Positions 1-9,400 are shown, counted from the first letter of the stretch. The stretch is DNA of 64,000 bases from Algoriphagus resistens (GCF_001442615.1 NZ_LMXN01000010.1:62001-126000); one strand, 5' to 3'. The notes: generated by a model not told the origin, from the letters alone. Program-made: numbers and translations.

Positions 1-1108
1 GACTTGGGTGAAAAGACTGCCACCCCAAAATCCAAAAGACCACTGCCGCATCTGCCATGATCAAAGCAAACAGTAAATATTTCAACACCCACGGTTTAAC
101 GGTTTTCCTTAGCAAAGCGACAGCAAGGACGAGGTGCCCCGGAAAAGCCCACAGAATATTCCAGTTCCATTTGGTAGAGGGAATCAAGGAATAGATCCAT
201 AGAAAAGCGATCACCAGACCTACGGTTCCCAGTATCCCAAAAAAGGCCACGTCAAAACCTATGTAGAGTTTTTTCTTTCTGAAGCCTAGAAAGGTAATGG
301 CTGTAAAGAGGATGGCTACTACCCAGAAAATCCAGTAGGGGTTTACTGCTCCAAAAGAGCCTTCAGGTTTTTCAAAATCCAATAGTACCCTACTTTCTGC
401 AACCAGGGGACGCGTAGGCCCGTCACCCTGGATCTCTGCCCTGGCAAAGGCTTGCTCCATATACTTAGGCAGAAATTGTTCTTCCTGCGGAGTAGCATCT
501 CTTTCCAGCTGGGAGCCTAAGGCCAAATCAATTCCCAGATCAGACCAGGACATGTAATAAACCATCTCGTCTATCAGCTCACGAAAACTTTTGTCCACAG
601 CTTCCTGACGCTCATCATGCCAGATCAATTGATCGCCAAGCACCGTGCTGATCGCATCCCGCACCCGGGTGGCGCAGTTGTCAAAGAAAAAATCGTAACG
701 ATAAGCCCGGTTCTCGGGTAGGTAGTTGTTTTCCAAAAACCGGATCAACTCGATTTTCTGCTGCTCGTTGAGATTCAGTACCTGCTCCCGTACACTGCGA
801 TGAAAGTATTCATACTCAGCCATAAAGCGGTCATAGGTCGATACGGAGAGGTAATAATCCAATCTGCCTCCCGCAAAATTGAGTACAAAGTTTGGTGCGC
901 CAAAGTCAAACGTACCATAGTTAAAGACCATGTCTCTGCCTGAAGTGAGATCCAACACGCGTATTCCACTATGCCCAAATGAACTGTAAATCTGCTCTCC
1001 GGGGTCACAGGTCAGCAAACTGATTTGAAATTGCTGGACTTGCGCAGAACCCAATCCACTGATAGTCAGCAAAAAAATTAAACTAATTACTATTTTTTTA
1101 AAGTTCAT
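1..1108 (-). CDS. DUF4105 (Lnb N-terminal-like) membrane protein, 3' end cut by window edge
   Basis: The reading frame is open from an ATG at 1108 to base 2 and runs off the window, so the C-terminus is missing. The N-terminus is a signal peptide (MNFKKIVISLIFLLTISG, then SAQ). It is followed by the stretch LLTCDPGEQIYSSFGHSGIR, characteristic of the DUF4105 family. The central part contains RYDFFFDNCATRVRD, in which Asn-Cys-Ala-Thr-Arg-Arg-like residues recall the Cys/His core of NlpC/P60-like folds. The last 120 residues seen are hydrophobic membrane segments (around PYWIFWVVAILFTAITFLGF). The family occurs in the Bacteroidota envelope and its role is unknown. It probably has a periplasmic domain followed by several transmembrane helices. 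The 600 bp upstream hold no recognisable gene. Confidence 0.85.
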   Translation of the reverse strand, partial: MNFKKIVISLIFLLTISGLGSAQVQQFQISLLTCDPGEQIYSSFGHSGIRVLDLTSGRDMVFNYGTFDFGAPNFVLNFAGGRLDYYLSVSTYDRFMAEYEYFHRSVREQVLNLNEQQKIELIRFLENNYLPENRAYRYDFFFDNCATRVRDAISTVLGDQLIWHDERQEAVDKSFRELIDEMVYYMSWSDLGIDLALGSQLERDATPQEEQFLPKYMEQAFARAEIQGDGPTRPLVAESRVLLDFEKPEGSFGAVNPYWIFWVVAILFTAITFLGFRKKKLYIGFDVAFFGILGTVGLVIAFLWIYSLIPSTKWNWNILWAFPGHLVLAVALLRKTVKPWVLKYLLFALIMADAAVVFWILGWQSFHPS

Positions 1109-1711
1109 TTCACCAAATTAACAGACCCTTTTTTGCACCGCTTTTTAGCATGGATACGGACAAACTGTTGCCCGGGAGGAAATTTTTCAATGCCGAATAT
1201 ACTTCATATTCCCGGTAGTTGCTTTTTGTTGCCTGTACTTAAACGTCTCATTCCCTCAGGAAATTGACCCTTGCCGCAGGGCTGCTTCAGGGAATTTTGG
1301 AAATACCGCAATCCGGGAGCGGTATGATGGAATAGGTGGGACAGTTGCTCCCAATGGGGGGAAATTCCAGTTACCTGAATCAGTTGACAGGCCCCACATT
1401 AAACGGAAAACAAGAGGTAAAGCGCTTAGTTGTGCAGGGGCAGGATAAAAGCTGAACCGCAATGAATTCAAGCTGGACGTCCGGGGAACACTTCCGGCAT
1501 TCTGCGGCGCAGCTCCCGGAATTCCGACAGGGCCATGGAATAGCCAAAACCGGGAAGGCAATTCTATTGGAAGCACCATGGCATTGTAGGGAACATCAAG
1601 AATTATCATTCCATGCTTGGGGCGGCTTTACAACCCAAAGTAGCTATACAGTAGTCGCTGACCCCGAAAATGGAAACACCTTAAGAGTTGAAGAGCCCAA
1701 AACCATTAAAA
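1109..1711. other. Intergenic stretch without a recognised gene
   Basis: These 603 bases separate the DUF4105 gene from the barrel gene ending at 1712. A 90-codon plus-strand frame (1462-1734) and a 117-codon minus-strand frame (1256-1609) are open. Neither has a signal peptide, a domain or a convincing initiation region. A 6-bp stem (TACCGC/GCGGTA, 1304-1324) is present. The stretch may be decayed coding DNA, but I cannot name a parent gene. Confidence 0.4.
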
Positions 1712-2767
1712 TCAAAGTAAGAATCTGTAATTGACTGAGGCTAAAAAAGACCTCCTATCGCCTAATACCCCTCCCTCTGTCCGGAACATCAGTTTTTTGT
1801 TAAGTTGAAATTGCATACCCACCACAGCATTCCATTTTTCTTTTACTTGTTTATCCATACTATATCGGACAATCGCCTGCCCATCAGCATTCTCAACAAG
1901 GTCTACTATAGGTGTAAGAATTTCATCTGCTTTCTCCAATTTAGCTCTATCTACAGGATTAGTGGGATTTAGGCCGTCATACCATGTCCAGTAATCTCCC
2001 ACAAACTCGTCTCTACGTGACCAGACATCCGGTGGCAGGGCATCAATGAGTTTGATTTCCCCTTCTGTGGTGGAAGCCATGACAGCACTCATCCCACCAA
2101 CCCAGAAAGCAAAATTTCTATCCGGCTTTGCATTAAAGGTAAGCGTCCGCCCTATTCTAATCCCCAATACATTTACATTGACAGCCCTATCCAACAATTC
2201 AGGTTTGTTCCATGTCCAATTGGCGTCCACAGACATCCAGACTGGCCCAATCCCAAATGCTGACATAACCCCAAACCCTGCAGTGGAAATGCTTTGCTCT
2301 ACAGATGTCTGTAAAGAAACCGGGGAAGTTATGTTAACCTTAGTGTGTGAATTACCATATCCAAAAACACCGTAAACATTAAGAAAAGGTAATATCCATA
2401 AATCAGGACGAACATTTACGGTGCTTGCAGAATTTACATTTCTTCCAAATTCAATAAAATCAACAGGAGTCAGCCCTATCTCAGCATTGTCTGTTTCCAG
2501 TCCAAGTTCAAGATTATCCAACACAACTTCTTGTTGTATCCACATGTAATTGGCCATTATACCTACAGGATAGGGTATATCAAAGCCCTTCTTATATACA
2601 CCCTGCCCCAGAATCGGGAACGTATAGTTATATTCTACCTGCTTTATGCTATCTGTATATGCCTCATACTTTGACTTTACTTTCTTTGAGGCATATTGGG
2701 CCAGTAAGTCATTAGGAAAAAAACCCAACAGCAGAAACAGGGCACTAAAACTGAATGACTTCATCAT
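1712..2767 (-). CDS. Predicted outer-membrane beta-barrel protein, paralogue of the gene at 46237
   Basis: The protein has 351 residues and a signal peptide (FSALFLLLGFFPNDLLAQ). The mature part has alternating amphipathic strands and ends in the aromatic-rich NYRFLL, typical of outer-membrane barrels. Shared landmarks with the protein at 46237 include FLNVYG (about residue 130), QTSVEQS/GFG, the segment around RTLTF and PDRNFAFW, and a final GDRRSFLASVNYRF (GKRSQFLLNLNYR in the paralogue). It is the last gene of a four-gene minus-strand operon, 77 bp after the smaller barrel. I do not recognise a named family and substrate is unknown. The paired paralogous arrangement suggests the two barrels work together. 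Confidence 0.75.
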   Translation of the reverse strand: MMKSFSFSALFLLLGFFPNDLLAQYASKKVKSKYEAYTDSIKQVEYNYTFPILGQGVYKKGFDIPYPVGIMANYMWIQQEVVLDNLELGLETDNAEIGLTPVDFIEFGRNVNSASTVNVRPDLWILPFLNVYGVFGYGNSHTKVNITSPVSLQTSVEQSISTAGFGVMSAFGIGPVWMSVDANWTWNKPELLDRAVNVNVLGIRIGRTLTFNAKPDRNFAFWVGGMSAVMASTTEGEIKLIDALPPDVWSRRDEFVGDYWTWYDGLNPTNPVDRAKLEKADEILTPIVDLVENADGQAIVRYSMDKQVKEKWNAVVGMQFQLNKKLMFRTEGGVLGDRRSFLASVNYRFLL

Positions 2768-2844
2768 AAGAGATCAATGAAAACAGAAAACCCAGACACT
2801 AAGCAAAGGATATCAACTAAGTAAATTTCAGGCTATGGTAAACA

Positions 2845-3540
2845 CTACTTTTCAGCAGCTTTGGCGGCACCTATAGGAATATTCATTTTCAGGAACAAGG
2901 AATTGTTCTTTGTTCCTGACCTGTCTTTATAGACATCCACAAATCCGTAATAGTATTTTACCCCGATTGTCATTCCGTTGCCTTTCATGAGCCTATAGCC
3001 CATCCCCGCAGTTACCCCCACGTCCAGGCGGTTTATCATGTCCTTATTATAATCCCTGATCCTGGCATCCTTCCCATCTACATCGGACTTATACTCCACC
3101 CAACTCTTATGCATCAGCGCAAACTGTGGTCCCGCTTCAAAATAGACATGGTTTTTGAGTTTATATTTTGCGAGCGCAGGGACAATAAAATAATTTAATA
3201 CCTGGCTATAATCCCCAGGCTCGGCATACTCTTCGGATTGAAGAAAATCCAGATCACCTGAACTCAGATTTGAGAGACCCATCCGGGATTTGGCCAGAAG
3301 TCCGGTATAGATGTACCAAGGGTCATTTAAGCGGATATCCAAATAGAAGCCAATATTGAGACTGGACAACCTTTTATTTCCATCCATATTGCCCAGACTG
3401 GACATGTTCACCCCACCTTCCAGACCAAACTCCATCCCCGGGGAATTGAGTTTATCACCAAACAAGAGAGAAATTAATACCTGGGAATGGGAATGGAAGC
3501 CAATACCCATAAAAAACAGAACGAAAAGACACTTCTTCAT
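2845..3540 (-). CDS. PorT-like outer-membrane beta-barrel protein, paralogue of the gene at 45494
   Basis: The protein has 231 residues with a signal peptide (MKKCLFVLFFMGIGFHSHSQ). The mature N-terminus, VLISLLFGDKLNSPGMEFGL, is closely matched by VIMSLIFGDELNS in the protein at 45494. The rest resembles the small PorT-type or OMP_b-brl families: LNIGFYLDIRL, YFIVPALAKYKL, FEAGPQFALM, and a glycine-rich final third (AGMGYRLM, GVKYYYGFVDV). The gene starts 9 bp after the glycine-zipper gene, so they are likely co-transcribed. The function is not known; a structural or transport role in the outer membrane is inferred from fold only. Confidence 0.78.
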   Translation of the reverse strand: MKKCLFVLFFMGIGFHSHSQVLISLLFGDKLNSPGMEFGLEGGVNMSSLGNMDGNKRLSSLNIGFYLDIRLNDPWYIYTGLLAKSRMGLSNLSSGDLDFLQSEEYAEPGDYSQVLNYFIVPALAKYKLKNHVYFEAGPQFALMHKSWVEYKSDVDGKDARIRDYNKDMINRLDVGVTAGMGYRLMKGNGMTIGVKYYYGFVDVYKDRSGTKNNSLFLKMNIPIGAAKAAEK

Positions 3541-3549
3541 GGGTTGGGA

Positions 3550-4059
3550 TTATTTCACTGTGTATCCTTTGCCCTCCAGGCATGCGGTGAACGCTTTTTT
3601 ATAATTGTCCATAAGCTCCTTTTCCTGGGCTGCGGCAGCTTGGTTACTTTTTTGCTGGGCAGCCTCATCACCTACCACCTTAGCCCTTCTTCCTCTGAGC
3701 GCTCCGGCCACAGCACCGATTGCCGCTCCCTTGCCTGTATCTCCAGCAATGGCGCCAATAGCAGCTCCTGCTGCTGCCCCACCGGCTGCCCCTACCAGTG
3801 CCGTACCATCAGGGGATTTATCAACTTGCTCACTCTTTATTTCGGTTGGGTTCAAAGGGTCCACGCCCGTTTGTTCCTGGGCCCATTTATAGCATGCTGC
3901 CTCATCTGCCTCCTGGGTAGCCTGATCCTGCTGGTTAGAAGGAAATACATAGAGGCCAAGCCCGGAGGCAAGGCTGGTTTTCTTTACAGCTTGCGCCTCA
4001 GATACTGAGGCCAAAAGCAAAAACATATTCACTGCAAGCAGAAGTTTAAAAATCCTCAT
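3550..4059 (-). CDS. Secreted glycine-zipper (YMGG-like) protein
   Basis: The protein has 169 residues with a signal peptide (MRIFKLLLAVNMFLLLASVSEAQ). A Cys-containing stretch, ACYKWAQEQTGVDP, lies near residue 57. An Ala/Gly zipper around residues 88-122 follows: GAAGGAAAGAAIGAIAG, then GKGAAIGAVAGALRG. A second Cys sits in the C-terminal FTACLEGKGYTVK. YMGG-like zipper proteins of this build are known in proteobacteria and Bacteroidota. The zipper usually inserts into or packs against a membrane, and the two Cys-bearing ends may form a disulphide. It sits 12 bp from the upstream lipoprotein gene and 9 bp from the downstream barrel gene, so it belongs to the same operon. Confidence 0.82.
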   Translation of the reverse strand: MRIFKLLLAVNMFLLLASVSEAQAVKKTSLASGLGLYVFPSNQQDQATQEADEAACYKWAQEQTGVDPLNPTEIKSEQVDKSPDGTALVGAAGGAAAGAAIGAIAGDTGKGAAIGAVAGALRGRRAKVVGDEAAQQKSNQAAAAQEKELMDNYKKAFTACLEGKGYTVK

Positions 4060-4071
4060 ATCGTTTGGTTT

Positions 4072-4569
4072 TTATAAGTCGTTAGGATTAAAAAACACAT
4101 AGCCAAGTTGCCTCAGAGCGTCAGCCTCATTGTAAAATGTATAACTTTTCAGAATCTTATCATCTTGGATCTGGTAGATAGAATTGGCCCAGATTGCGAC
4201 TGTCCCTCTACCGTCTTTATAGGTAATGTAAAGTTCTGACCAGTTAGAAACCCATTCCCCCTGGTTTTCTCCGGAGCTGATGCTTATTGCTGCATTTCTT
4301 GTCCTGGTATAATCTATCTTTTCATACAGATTATCGACATTGTATTTCCAGTTTTCTACAGCTTGCTCCTTTCTGATAGAATCACCAAAAGAAGGCCCTA
4401 AACCAAGGTAGTTGGCATCAAGCAGATCAGCCATCACTTCATGGTCAAAGTTTTCTATAGCTTCTACATAATTTTGAATAAGGGCAATGTTCTTTTCATC
4501 ATTACGTCCTACTGAAGAGCAGCTCATCAATACGGTCAGTAATATCACTAATGATAATAGTTGTTTCAT
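4072..4569 (-). CDS. NTF2-like (SnoaL-type) lipoprotein
   Basis: The protein has 165 residues. It begins MKQLLSLVILLTVLMSCSS, with a lipobox LMSC and Cys17 as the likely lipidation site. The mature part resembles the SnoaL/NTF2 fold: a helix with IQNYVEAIENFDHEVMADLL, the element YLGLGPSFGDSIRKEQAVENW, then beta strands (GEWVSNWSELYITYKDG, TVAIWANSIYQIQDDKI, YTFYNEADALRQLGY). In this fold family the cone-shaped cavity binds small ligands or catalyses simple reactions, but no catalytic residue can be assigned here. It is the first gene of the operon that runs down to 1712 and the next gene starts 12 bp later. Confidence 0.78.
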   Translation of the reverse strand: MKQLLSLVILLTVLMSCSSVGRNDEKNIALIQNYVEAIENFDHEVMADLLDANYLGLGPSFGDSIRKEQAVENWKYNVDNLYEKIDYTRTRNAAISISSGENQGEWVSNWSELYITYKDGRGTVAIWANSIYQIQDDKILKSYTFYNEADALRQLGYVFFNPNDL

Positions 4570-4725
4570 AGCTTTTCTAATAACAGATGATGAGCTTAAT
4601 TCTTTCAGGATTCAATTCCTGAACAAAAGGTCAGTGAGAAATTATTGTATGGAACTCAGGGTTAAAATCCAAGCCTGATTGCTTCCTGGGAAAACTTTTA
4701 ACCCTCAGTTACGAAACCCATTCAA

Positions 4726-7095
4726 TTACTTTTTGGGGTACCAGATTTTCGATTTACCGATGGTTCCGTTAAACCTAAAAGGGGCTTGTTCATAATAATC
4801 CACTGAAACAGGCGATCCCAGATCACTTCCAAAGTCCAGGCAATCATTTGCCGTAAACGTGAAGGCAGCAGTAATCGGCACCTGCCCCTTAGCTACCTCT
4901 TCCCCATTTACCATCAACGTGACATCTAAAGGAGAACCCCGCCCGGGTGCTGCCAATCTGGAAACGACTTCTATTTCTACCTTTCCTGTAGGCAGTTTAG
5001 TCTTTGCCTTAATGTGGGTTCTGTCAATTTCAAACAAATTATACTCATAGGAAAGGTACCCGTCCTTTACATAACAGGCCAATCCTCCCGAAAAACTCCC
5101 AAGAGCATACAGCACCCCATTTGCATTTTCCGGCACTGTTACCTCCATCTTCACATTATTATCAAACTTCCCGAGTTTTGGGGCAGCAAATTCAGGCATC
5201 CGCTCAATTGGCCCGGCAAATGACCATTCAGAATAGGGGGTTGCCGGCGCATCTTCAGGATGGTAAATCACAGACCATAGACCTCCACCAATAGGAAGGT
5301 TTTTGTTTTTTGCGGATTCTACCAGGAACATATTTTTCATTTCTGCCAGCTTTTCAGGCATCTCAGCGGATATATCATTGGCCTGGCTCCAGTCTTCTTC
5401 TATGTTATAGAGCTCCCAGGTATCCTCTTCAGGGTTCCAGCTGGCAGCTCCCGGCGGGAGTCCAGGAACCCATGGGTTACGCAGGCCGAATGCAGACGCA
5501 AAGTATCCATCATAATAAAGGCCCCTGCTCCCCATAATATCAAAGAACTGTAATTTCCGGGTTCCCTCCGCAGTTGGGTCTGCAAAGGTATAATCCATGC
5601 TTACCCCATGGATTGGATCCTGGGTAAATCCATTGACCACCTCAGGCTCCTGGATGTTGACAGCTTCATAGATGGTAGGAACGATGTCAACCACATGGTG
5701 AAATTGCGGTCTCGGGATAGTATCATGTTGGATTTTCTTAGGCCAGGACACAGCCAAAGGCTGACGTGTACCTCCAAAATGAGCCGCAACTAACTTCGTT
5801 GATCTATAGGGCGTAGATCCAGCCCAGGCCCAGCCGGCATTGTACATATTATCCGTCTTGGCAGAACCCAATGCTTCCAGTCCCCCAAGCTCATCCAAGG
5901 CATCAATATGCTGCTGAATGGTCGTAGGGATACTATTCTGGGCCAACAGCTCACTTATTGATCCATTTTGGCCCTCAGCTGAAGAACCATTATCACCCCA
6001 TATATAGAAGATCAGGGTGTTATCCAGTTTGCCAAGATTTTCTATCTCGTCTATCAGTAACCCTACATTATGATCCGTGTGCTCGGCATATCCTGCATAC
6101 ACCTCCATTAATCTACTTTGGAATGCTCTTTCCGATTCTGGGATATCACTCCATCCGGTCATAGTCGGATCCCGCTCGGTAAGCTGGGCATCTTGGGGAA
6201 TCCATCCCAGTTCCTTCTGTCTTTTAAACGCACGCTCCCGATAAGCATCCCATCCATCGTCAAATTTACCTTTGTATTTATCTGCCCACTCTTTGGTCAC
6301 ATGATGTGGCCCATGGACAGCACCGGGAGCCCAGTACATAAAAAATGGTTTGTCGGGTGAAAACGCCTCCTGCTCTCTTAACCAAACGATAGCATCCTCT
6401 GTAATATCCTCAGTCAAATGATAATAATCATGTCCCTGGGTGGTCTCCGGATGAGAAACCACGGTGGTATTTCGGACCAGATGCGGTTCATATTGGGAAG
6501 CCTCACCCGCCAGGAATCCGTAAAAATATTCAAAACCATACCCGGTAGGCCAGTAATCAAAAGGCCCCTTGGAGGTAGTTTGCTCAGCAGGCGTGTTGTG
6601 CCATTTTCCAAAGGCACTGGTATTATATCCGTACGCTTTTAAGACTTCCGCCACGGAGGCAGCTGTTTTTGGAATAGTGCCGCTAAATCCATCCCAATCA
6701 TTTGCGATTTCAGCGATTTGCCCGTTGCCTACAGCAGTGTGGTTTCTCCCCGTTAGAATGGAAGCACGGGTAGGAGAGCACATTGCTGTGGAGTGGAATC
6801 TGTTATATGAAATACCGAGATCGGCAATACGGCTCAAATTAGGTGTATTTATCTCTCCGCCATAGGTAGATGGAGTGGCCGGGCCGGCATCATCAATGAG
6901 TATGATCAGAATATTGGGCGCATCTTCGGAAAGGCGCCGCGGATCCACCCTCTTATTATATTCGGAGGTCTGCATCGTGAGGCCCGCATTACTTGCTGAT
7001 GGAGTTACCGGAAAAGGAAGCACATCCTGGCCTAGTACAACTCCGGAGTACCCACACAGAAGCAGAAAAAATGAATAAATCTTAATAACTTTCAT
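4726..7095 (-). CDS. Secreted type I arylsulfatase
   Basis: The protein has 789 residues. It starts with a signal peptide (MKVIKIYSFFLLLCGYSGVVLG). The metal-binding pair is in ILIDDAG (Asp68, Asp69). The formylglycine site is AMCSPTRAS, with Cys106 in the C-S-P-T-R consensus. Further sulfatase landmarks are GKWH, APGAVHGPHH, IWGDNGSS and GSTPYRSTK. The last 180 residues form a beta-rich extension that is longer than in minimal sulfatases. The enzyme should hydrolyse sulfate esters in the periplasm after Cys is converted to formylglycine by FGE or anSME; neither maturase is in this window. It is divergent from the TPR regulator at 7644, and a 16-bp palindrome lies about 195 bp upstream. Confidence 0.93.
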   Translation of the reverse strand: MKVIKIYSFFLLLCGYSGVVLGQDVLPFPVTPSASNAGLTMQTSEYNKRVDPRRLSEDAPNILIILIDDAGPATPSTYGGEINTPNLSRIADLGISYNRFHSTAMCSPTRASILTGRNHTAVGNGQIAEIANDWDGFSGTIPKTAASVAEVLKAYGYNTSAFGKWHNTPAEQTTSKGPFDYWPTGYGFEYFYGFLAGEASQYEPHLVRNTTVVSHPETTQGHDYYHLTEDITEDAIVWLREQEAFSPDKPFFMYWAPGAVHGPHHVTKEWADKYKGKFDDGWDAYRERAFKRQKELGWIPQDAQLTERDPTMTGWSDIPESERAFQSRLMEVYAGYAEHTDHNVGLLIDEIENLGKLDNTLIFYIWGDNGSSAEGQNGSISELLAQNSIPTTIQQHIDALDELGGLEALGSAKTDNMYNAGWAWAGSTPYRSTKLVAAHFGGTRQPLAVSWPKKIQHDTIPRPQFHHVVDIVPTIYEAVNIQEPEVVNGFTQDPIHGVSMDYTFADPTAEGTRKLQFFDIMGSRGLYYDGYFASAFGLRNPWVPGLPPGAASWNPEEDTWELYNIEEDWSQANDISAEMPEKLAEMKNMFLVESAKNKNLPIGGGLWSVIYHPEDAPATPYSEWSFAGPIERMPEFAAPKLGKFDNNVKMEVTVPENANGVLYALGSFSGGLACYVKDGYLSYEYNLFEIDRTHIKAKTKLPTGKVEIEVVSRLAAPGRGSPLDVTLMVNGEEVAKGQVPITAAFTFTANDCLDFGSDLGSPVSVDYYEQAPFRFNGTIGKSKIWYPKK

Positions 7096-7643
7096 AATGA
7101 TAACAGTTAATTGTTTACAATTTTGTTCAAACCCCCACCCTATTCTTCAAAACTCATTACTCATTATTACCGTGCAGAACACGGAAATCAAAAACACTCC
7201 GGATTTCTCCAAAACACTGACGTTTTTAATCTCTATCTAAAAATGGCACAGTCAAATCTAAGCCTGCTATAGAGAGGAAATAAGTTAAATACGGTAACTT
7301 AACCGTTAAACAATAGATGAATTATATTACTAGTATAGCCAGGACCGAAATTGCTTTTTAAACTCTATATCAGCCTTCTCACAGACTAGTGTATCACTCC
7401 CATCCTATAAGCACATACATGATAAAAATCATCCCAGCGGCCAACCGATTTAGTCTGTAAACTATTTGTAAGAAAGATTTAAGTCCCTATATTAGGTAAG
7501 GAATCGGGGAAACATTAGCAATTCTGTTTAACTAAATTTTATTCCTAATATTACTTTTTTAGTGCTTGCTATTTATAAAAAATATAAAAGTAGCTGAGTT
7601 TGATTTTTAAAAACAATTGTTATAGCCTTATTCTGATTGATCC
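7096..7643. other. Divergent promoter region between arylsulfatase and TPR regulator
   Basis: These 548 bp carry no gene. They are A/T-rich and must hold the start signals for both the minus-strand sulfatase and the plus-strand regulator. The one clear site is the inverted repeat at 7291-7306, described separately. The 130 bp before 7644 are very A/T-rich (for example ATTTTTAAAAACAATTG), as is usual for Bacteroidota promoters. I do not call a specific -33/-7 pair. Confidence 0.6.
7291..7306. promoter_or_regulatory. Candidate operator palindrome upstream of arylsulfatase
   Basis: The site reads ACGGTAACTTAACCGT: two 7-base arms around CT with one mismatch, inside a longer symmetrical context (GTTAAAT before, TAAAC after). 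On the minus strand it reads TTTAACGGTTAAGTTACCGT, which matches a site at 9322-9341 in 19 of 20 positions. Both sites flank the TPR regulator gene and face genes transcribed away from it. A role as regulator binding site is inferred. Confidence 0.5.
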
Positions 7644-9266
7644 ATGACAGATCCTCTAACTGATAGCTCGATTAAAAAGGAGTTTTCCAATGACGAAATA
7701 CTCTATGAGCTGAACCTGATCCTTTCAAGTGATTTATTCTCAAACTCCTTTGTATTGTCAAATTTCCTATCCTATATAGTCAAGGAAACACTACAAGGCA
7801 ATGCGCAAGCTATAAAAGAATACACGATAGGAGTTTGTGCCTTAGGCAAACCAGAAGATTTCAACCCGCAGGTTGATGCTTTGGTCAGAATACATGCCGG
7901 ACGTTTGCGACGCCAGTTGAATGAATATTATGCTGGACCCGGGAAAGACGACAGTATCCTCATTGAGGTAGTGAAAGGGACATATGTCCCAGTATTTCGG
8001 CCAAAAAACCACCTAAACAAAGCCGCAGAGCATCTAAGCCAATTTCAATATAAAAGATCCAAACTTACCTTAGCGATCCTGCCATTCCGCAATTTATGCC
8101 CCGAAAATCAATTTCAGTTTTTCGTAGATGGTTTTGGAGAGGAGCTCACCCGTATTTTCAGTGCCTGGCCAGATATTGATGTGATCGCCCATCATTCTAC
8201 AAGAAAATTATATGATAATTCGACAGACCCGCTTCATATAGGACAGAATCTAGGTGCCCATTACCTTATCTGCGGAACGGTTATGCGGGTCTCTAATGAT
8301 ATCCGCATCAGTGTAGGACTTTCAGAAAGCTTGTCCGGAAGACAAATCTGGTCGAAGACCTATTTCAAAAAACTGGAAATGGACAAGGTCATGGACATCC
8401 AAGACCAGATCAATGATGATATCTTCGCCATTTTAAGCGGAAACTATGGCTTTATAATCCGCAGTGCCATGAACGATTCAACAAGTTCCCAACAGCTGAA
8501 TCTTGAATCTTTTGATGCCATACTATGGAATTATCATGCCCAAATGACGCATTCCGTACAAGCCTGTATATACACCCGCCAAATGCTTGAAAAAGCTTTG
8601 CTAAAAGACCCTAAAAATGTGATGTGTTCAGTGGTGCTGGGGGACCTATACCTATTCTGCCATACATTGGGCTACCCTACGGTGGAAGAACCTGTGAAAA
8701 AGGCCTTTGATCTGGTCAGCAATGCTATAAAAACAGATCCTTTATCACAATATGCACATATTATACTGGGATGGGTCTATGTCTATATGCACCAAGAAAA
8801 AAATGCCGTTACCGTATTTGAAAAAGGTTTGTTATTGGCCCCGCCCTCAGCGTCAATAAATGGAACTGTAGGCTTTGGGATGGCATGTGCAGGAGAATAT
8901 AACAGGGCCCTTGAACTTCTTTCTAACTCTTTAACGCTTAACCCATATTGCCCCTGGTGGTATTACATGAGTTTTTTCTTCATTCATTTTGATCGGAATG
9001 AATACCAGGAAGCACTTGATTATGCCTATAAAATAGACGCTTCAGATGACGTGTTTTTGAAACCTTTGTTAAAAGCATCCGCAATGGGGAAACTGGGGTT
9101 AATCTGCGAGGCACAACATGAGATCGAGATCCTAAATCGACACTTTCAATCCATCCTAAATGACATCCCCTGTAAACTATCCGAATTTATCATAGACAAA
9201 AAAATGGTGGAAAACATATTAGATGGGGCTGATAAGGCTGGACTCCGATTGAACCTGGTGAAATAG
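7644..9266 (+). CDS. Cytosolic TPR protein with CyaB/FlgO-like domain, putative regulator of the sulfatase
   Basis: The protein has 540 residues and no signal peptide. Residues about 15-120 (LILSSDLFSNSFVLSNFLSYIV, ALGKPEDFNPQVDALVRIHA, RLRRQL) match an N-terminal module found in many adenylate-cyclase-like and TPR proteins, thought to act in DNA binding or signalling. Residues about 138-270 (LAILPFRNL, DGFGEELTRIFSAWPDIDVI, YLICGTVMR, IWSKTYF) resemble the FlgO/TolB-like region seen in class III cyclase relatives. The cyclase catalytic domain is absent. The C-terminal half contains several TPR-like helix pairs (VMCSVVLGDLYLFCHTL, QYAHIILGWVYVYMHQE, GMACAGEYNRALELL). Its position, divergent from the sulfatase, suggests it controls that gene. 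Confidence 0.72.
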   Translation: MTDPLTDSSIKKEFSNDEILYELNLILSSDLFSNSFVLSNFLSYIVKETLQGNAQAIKEYTIGVCALGKPEDFNPQVDALVRIHAGRLRRQLNEYYAGPGKDDSILIEVVKGTYVPVFRPKNHLNKAAEHLSQFQYKRSKLTLAILPFRNLCPENQFQFFVDGFGEELTRIFSAWPDIDVIAHHSTRKLYDNSTDPLHIGQNLGAHYLICGTVMRVSNDIRISVGLSESLSGRQIWSKTYFKKLEMDKVMDIQDQINDDIFAILSGNYGFIIRSAMNDSTSSQQLNLESFDAILWNYHAQMTHSVQACIYTRQMLEKALLKDPKNVMCSVVLGDLYLFCHTLGYPTVEEPVKKAFDLVSNAIKTDPLSQYAHIILGWVYVYMHQEKNAVTVFEKGLLLAPPSASINGTVGFGMACAGEYNRALELLSNSLTLNPYCPWWYYMSFFFIHFDRNEYQEALDYAYKIDASDDVFLKPLLKASAMGKLGLICEAQHEIEILNRHFQSILNDIPCKLSEFIIDKKMVENILDGADKAGLRLNLVK

Positions 9267-9325
9267 CCCAGTAAAGGCCACCCATACCCATCCCAAAAAC
9301 AACTATCATTTCAGCTAAAAATTTA

Positions 9326-9341
9326 ACGGTTAAGTAACCGT
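9326..9341. promoter_or_regulatory. Second candidate operator palindrome, upstream of small gene 9401
   Basis: The site ACGGTTAAGTAACCGT is a perfect inverted repeat: ACGGTTA, AG, TAACCGT. It matches the site at 7291-7306 when that one is read on the minus strand. It lies 60 bp after the TPR regulator stop and 59 bp before the ATG at 9401. Regulator binding is inferred from the pairing of the two sites only. Confidence 0.5.
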
Positions 9342-9400
9342 GTAACACTTTTATGTTCCATCAGGGAGAGGTAAGTTTATCCATATTTTATATAAAATCG

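Noticed and set aside
1462..1734. Plus-strand open frame of 90 codons
   Set aside because: It lacks a signal peptide, domain or initiation context, and its last 23 bp overlap the barrel gene on the other strand.
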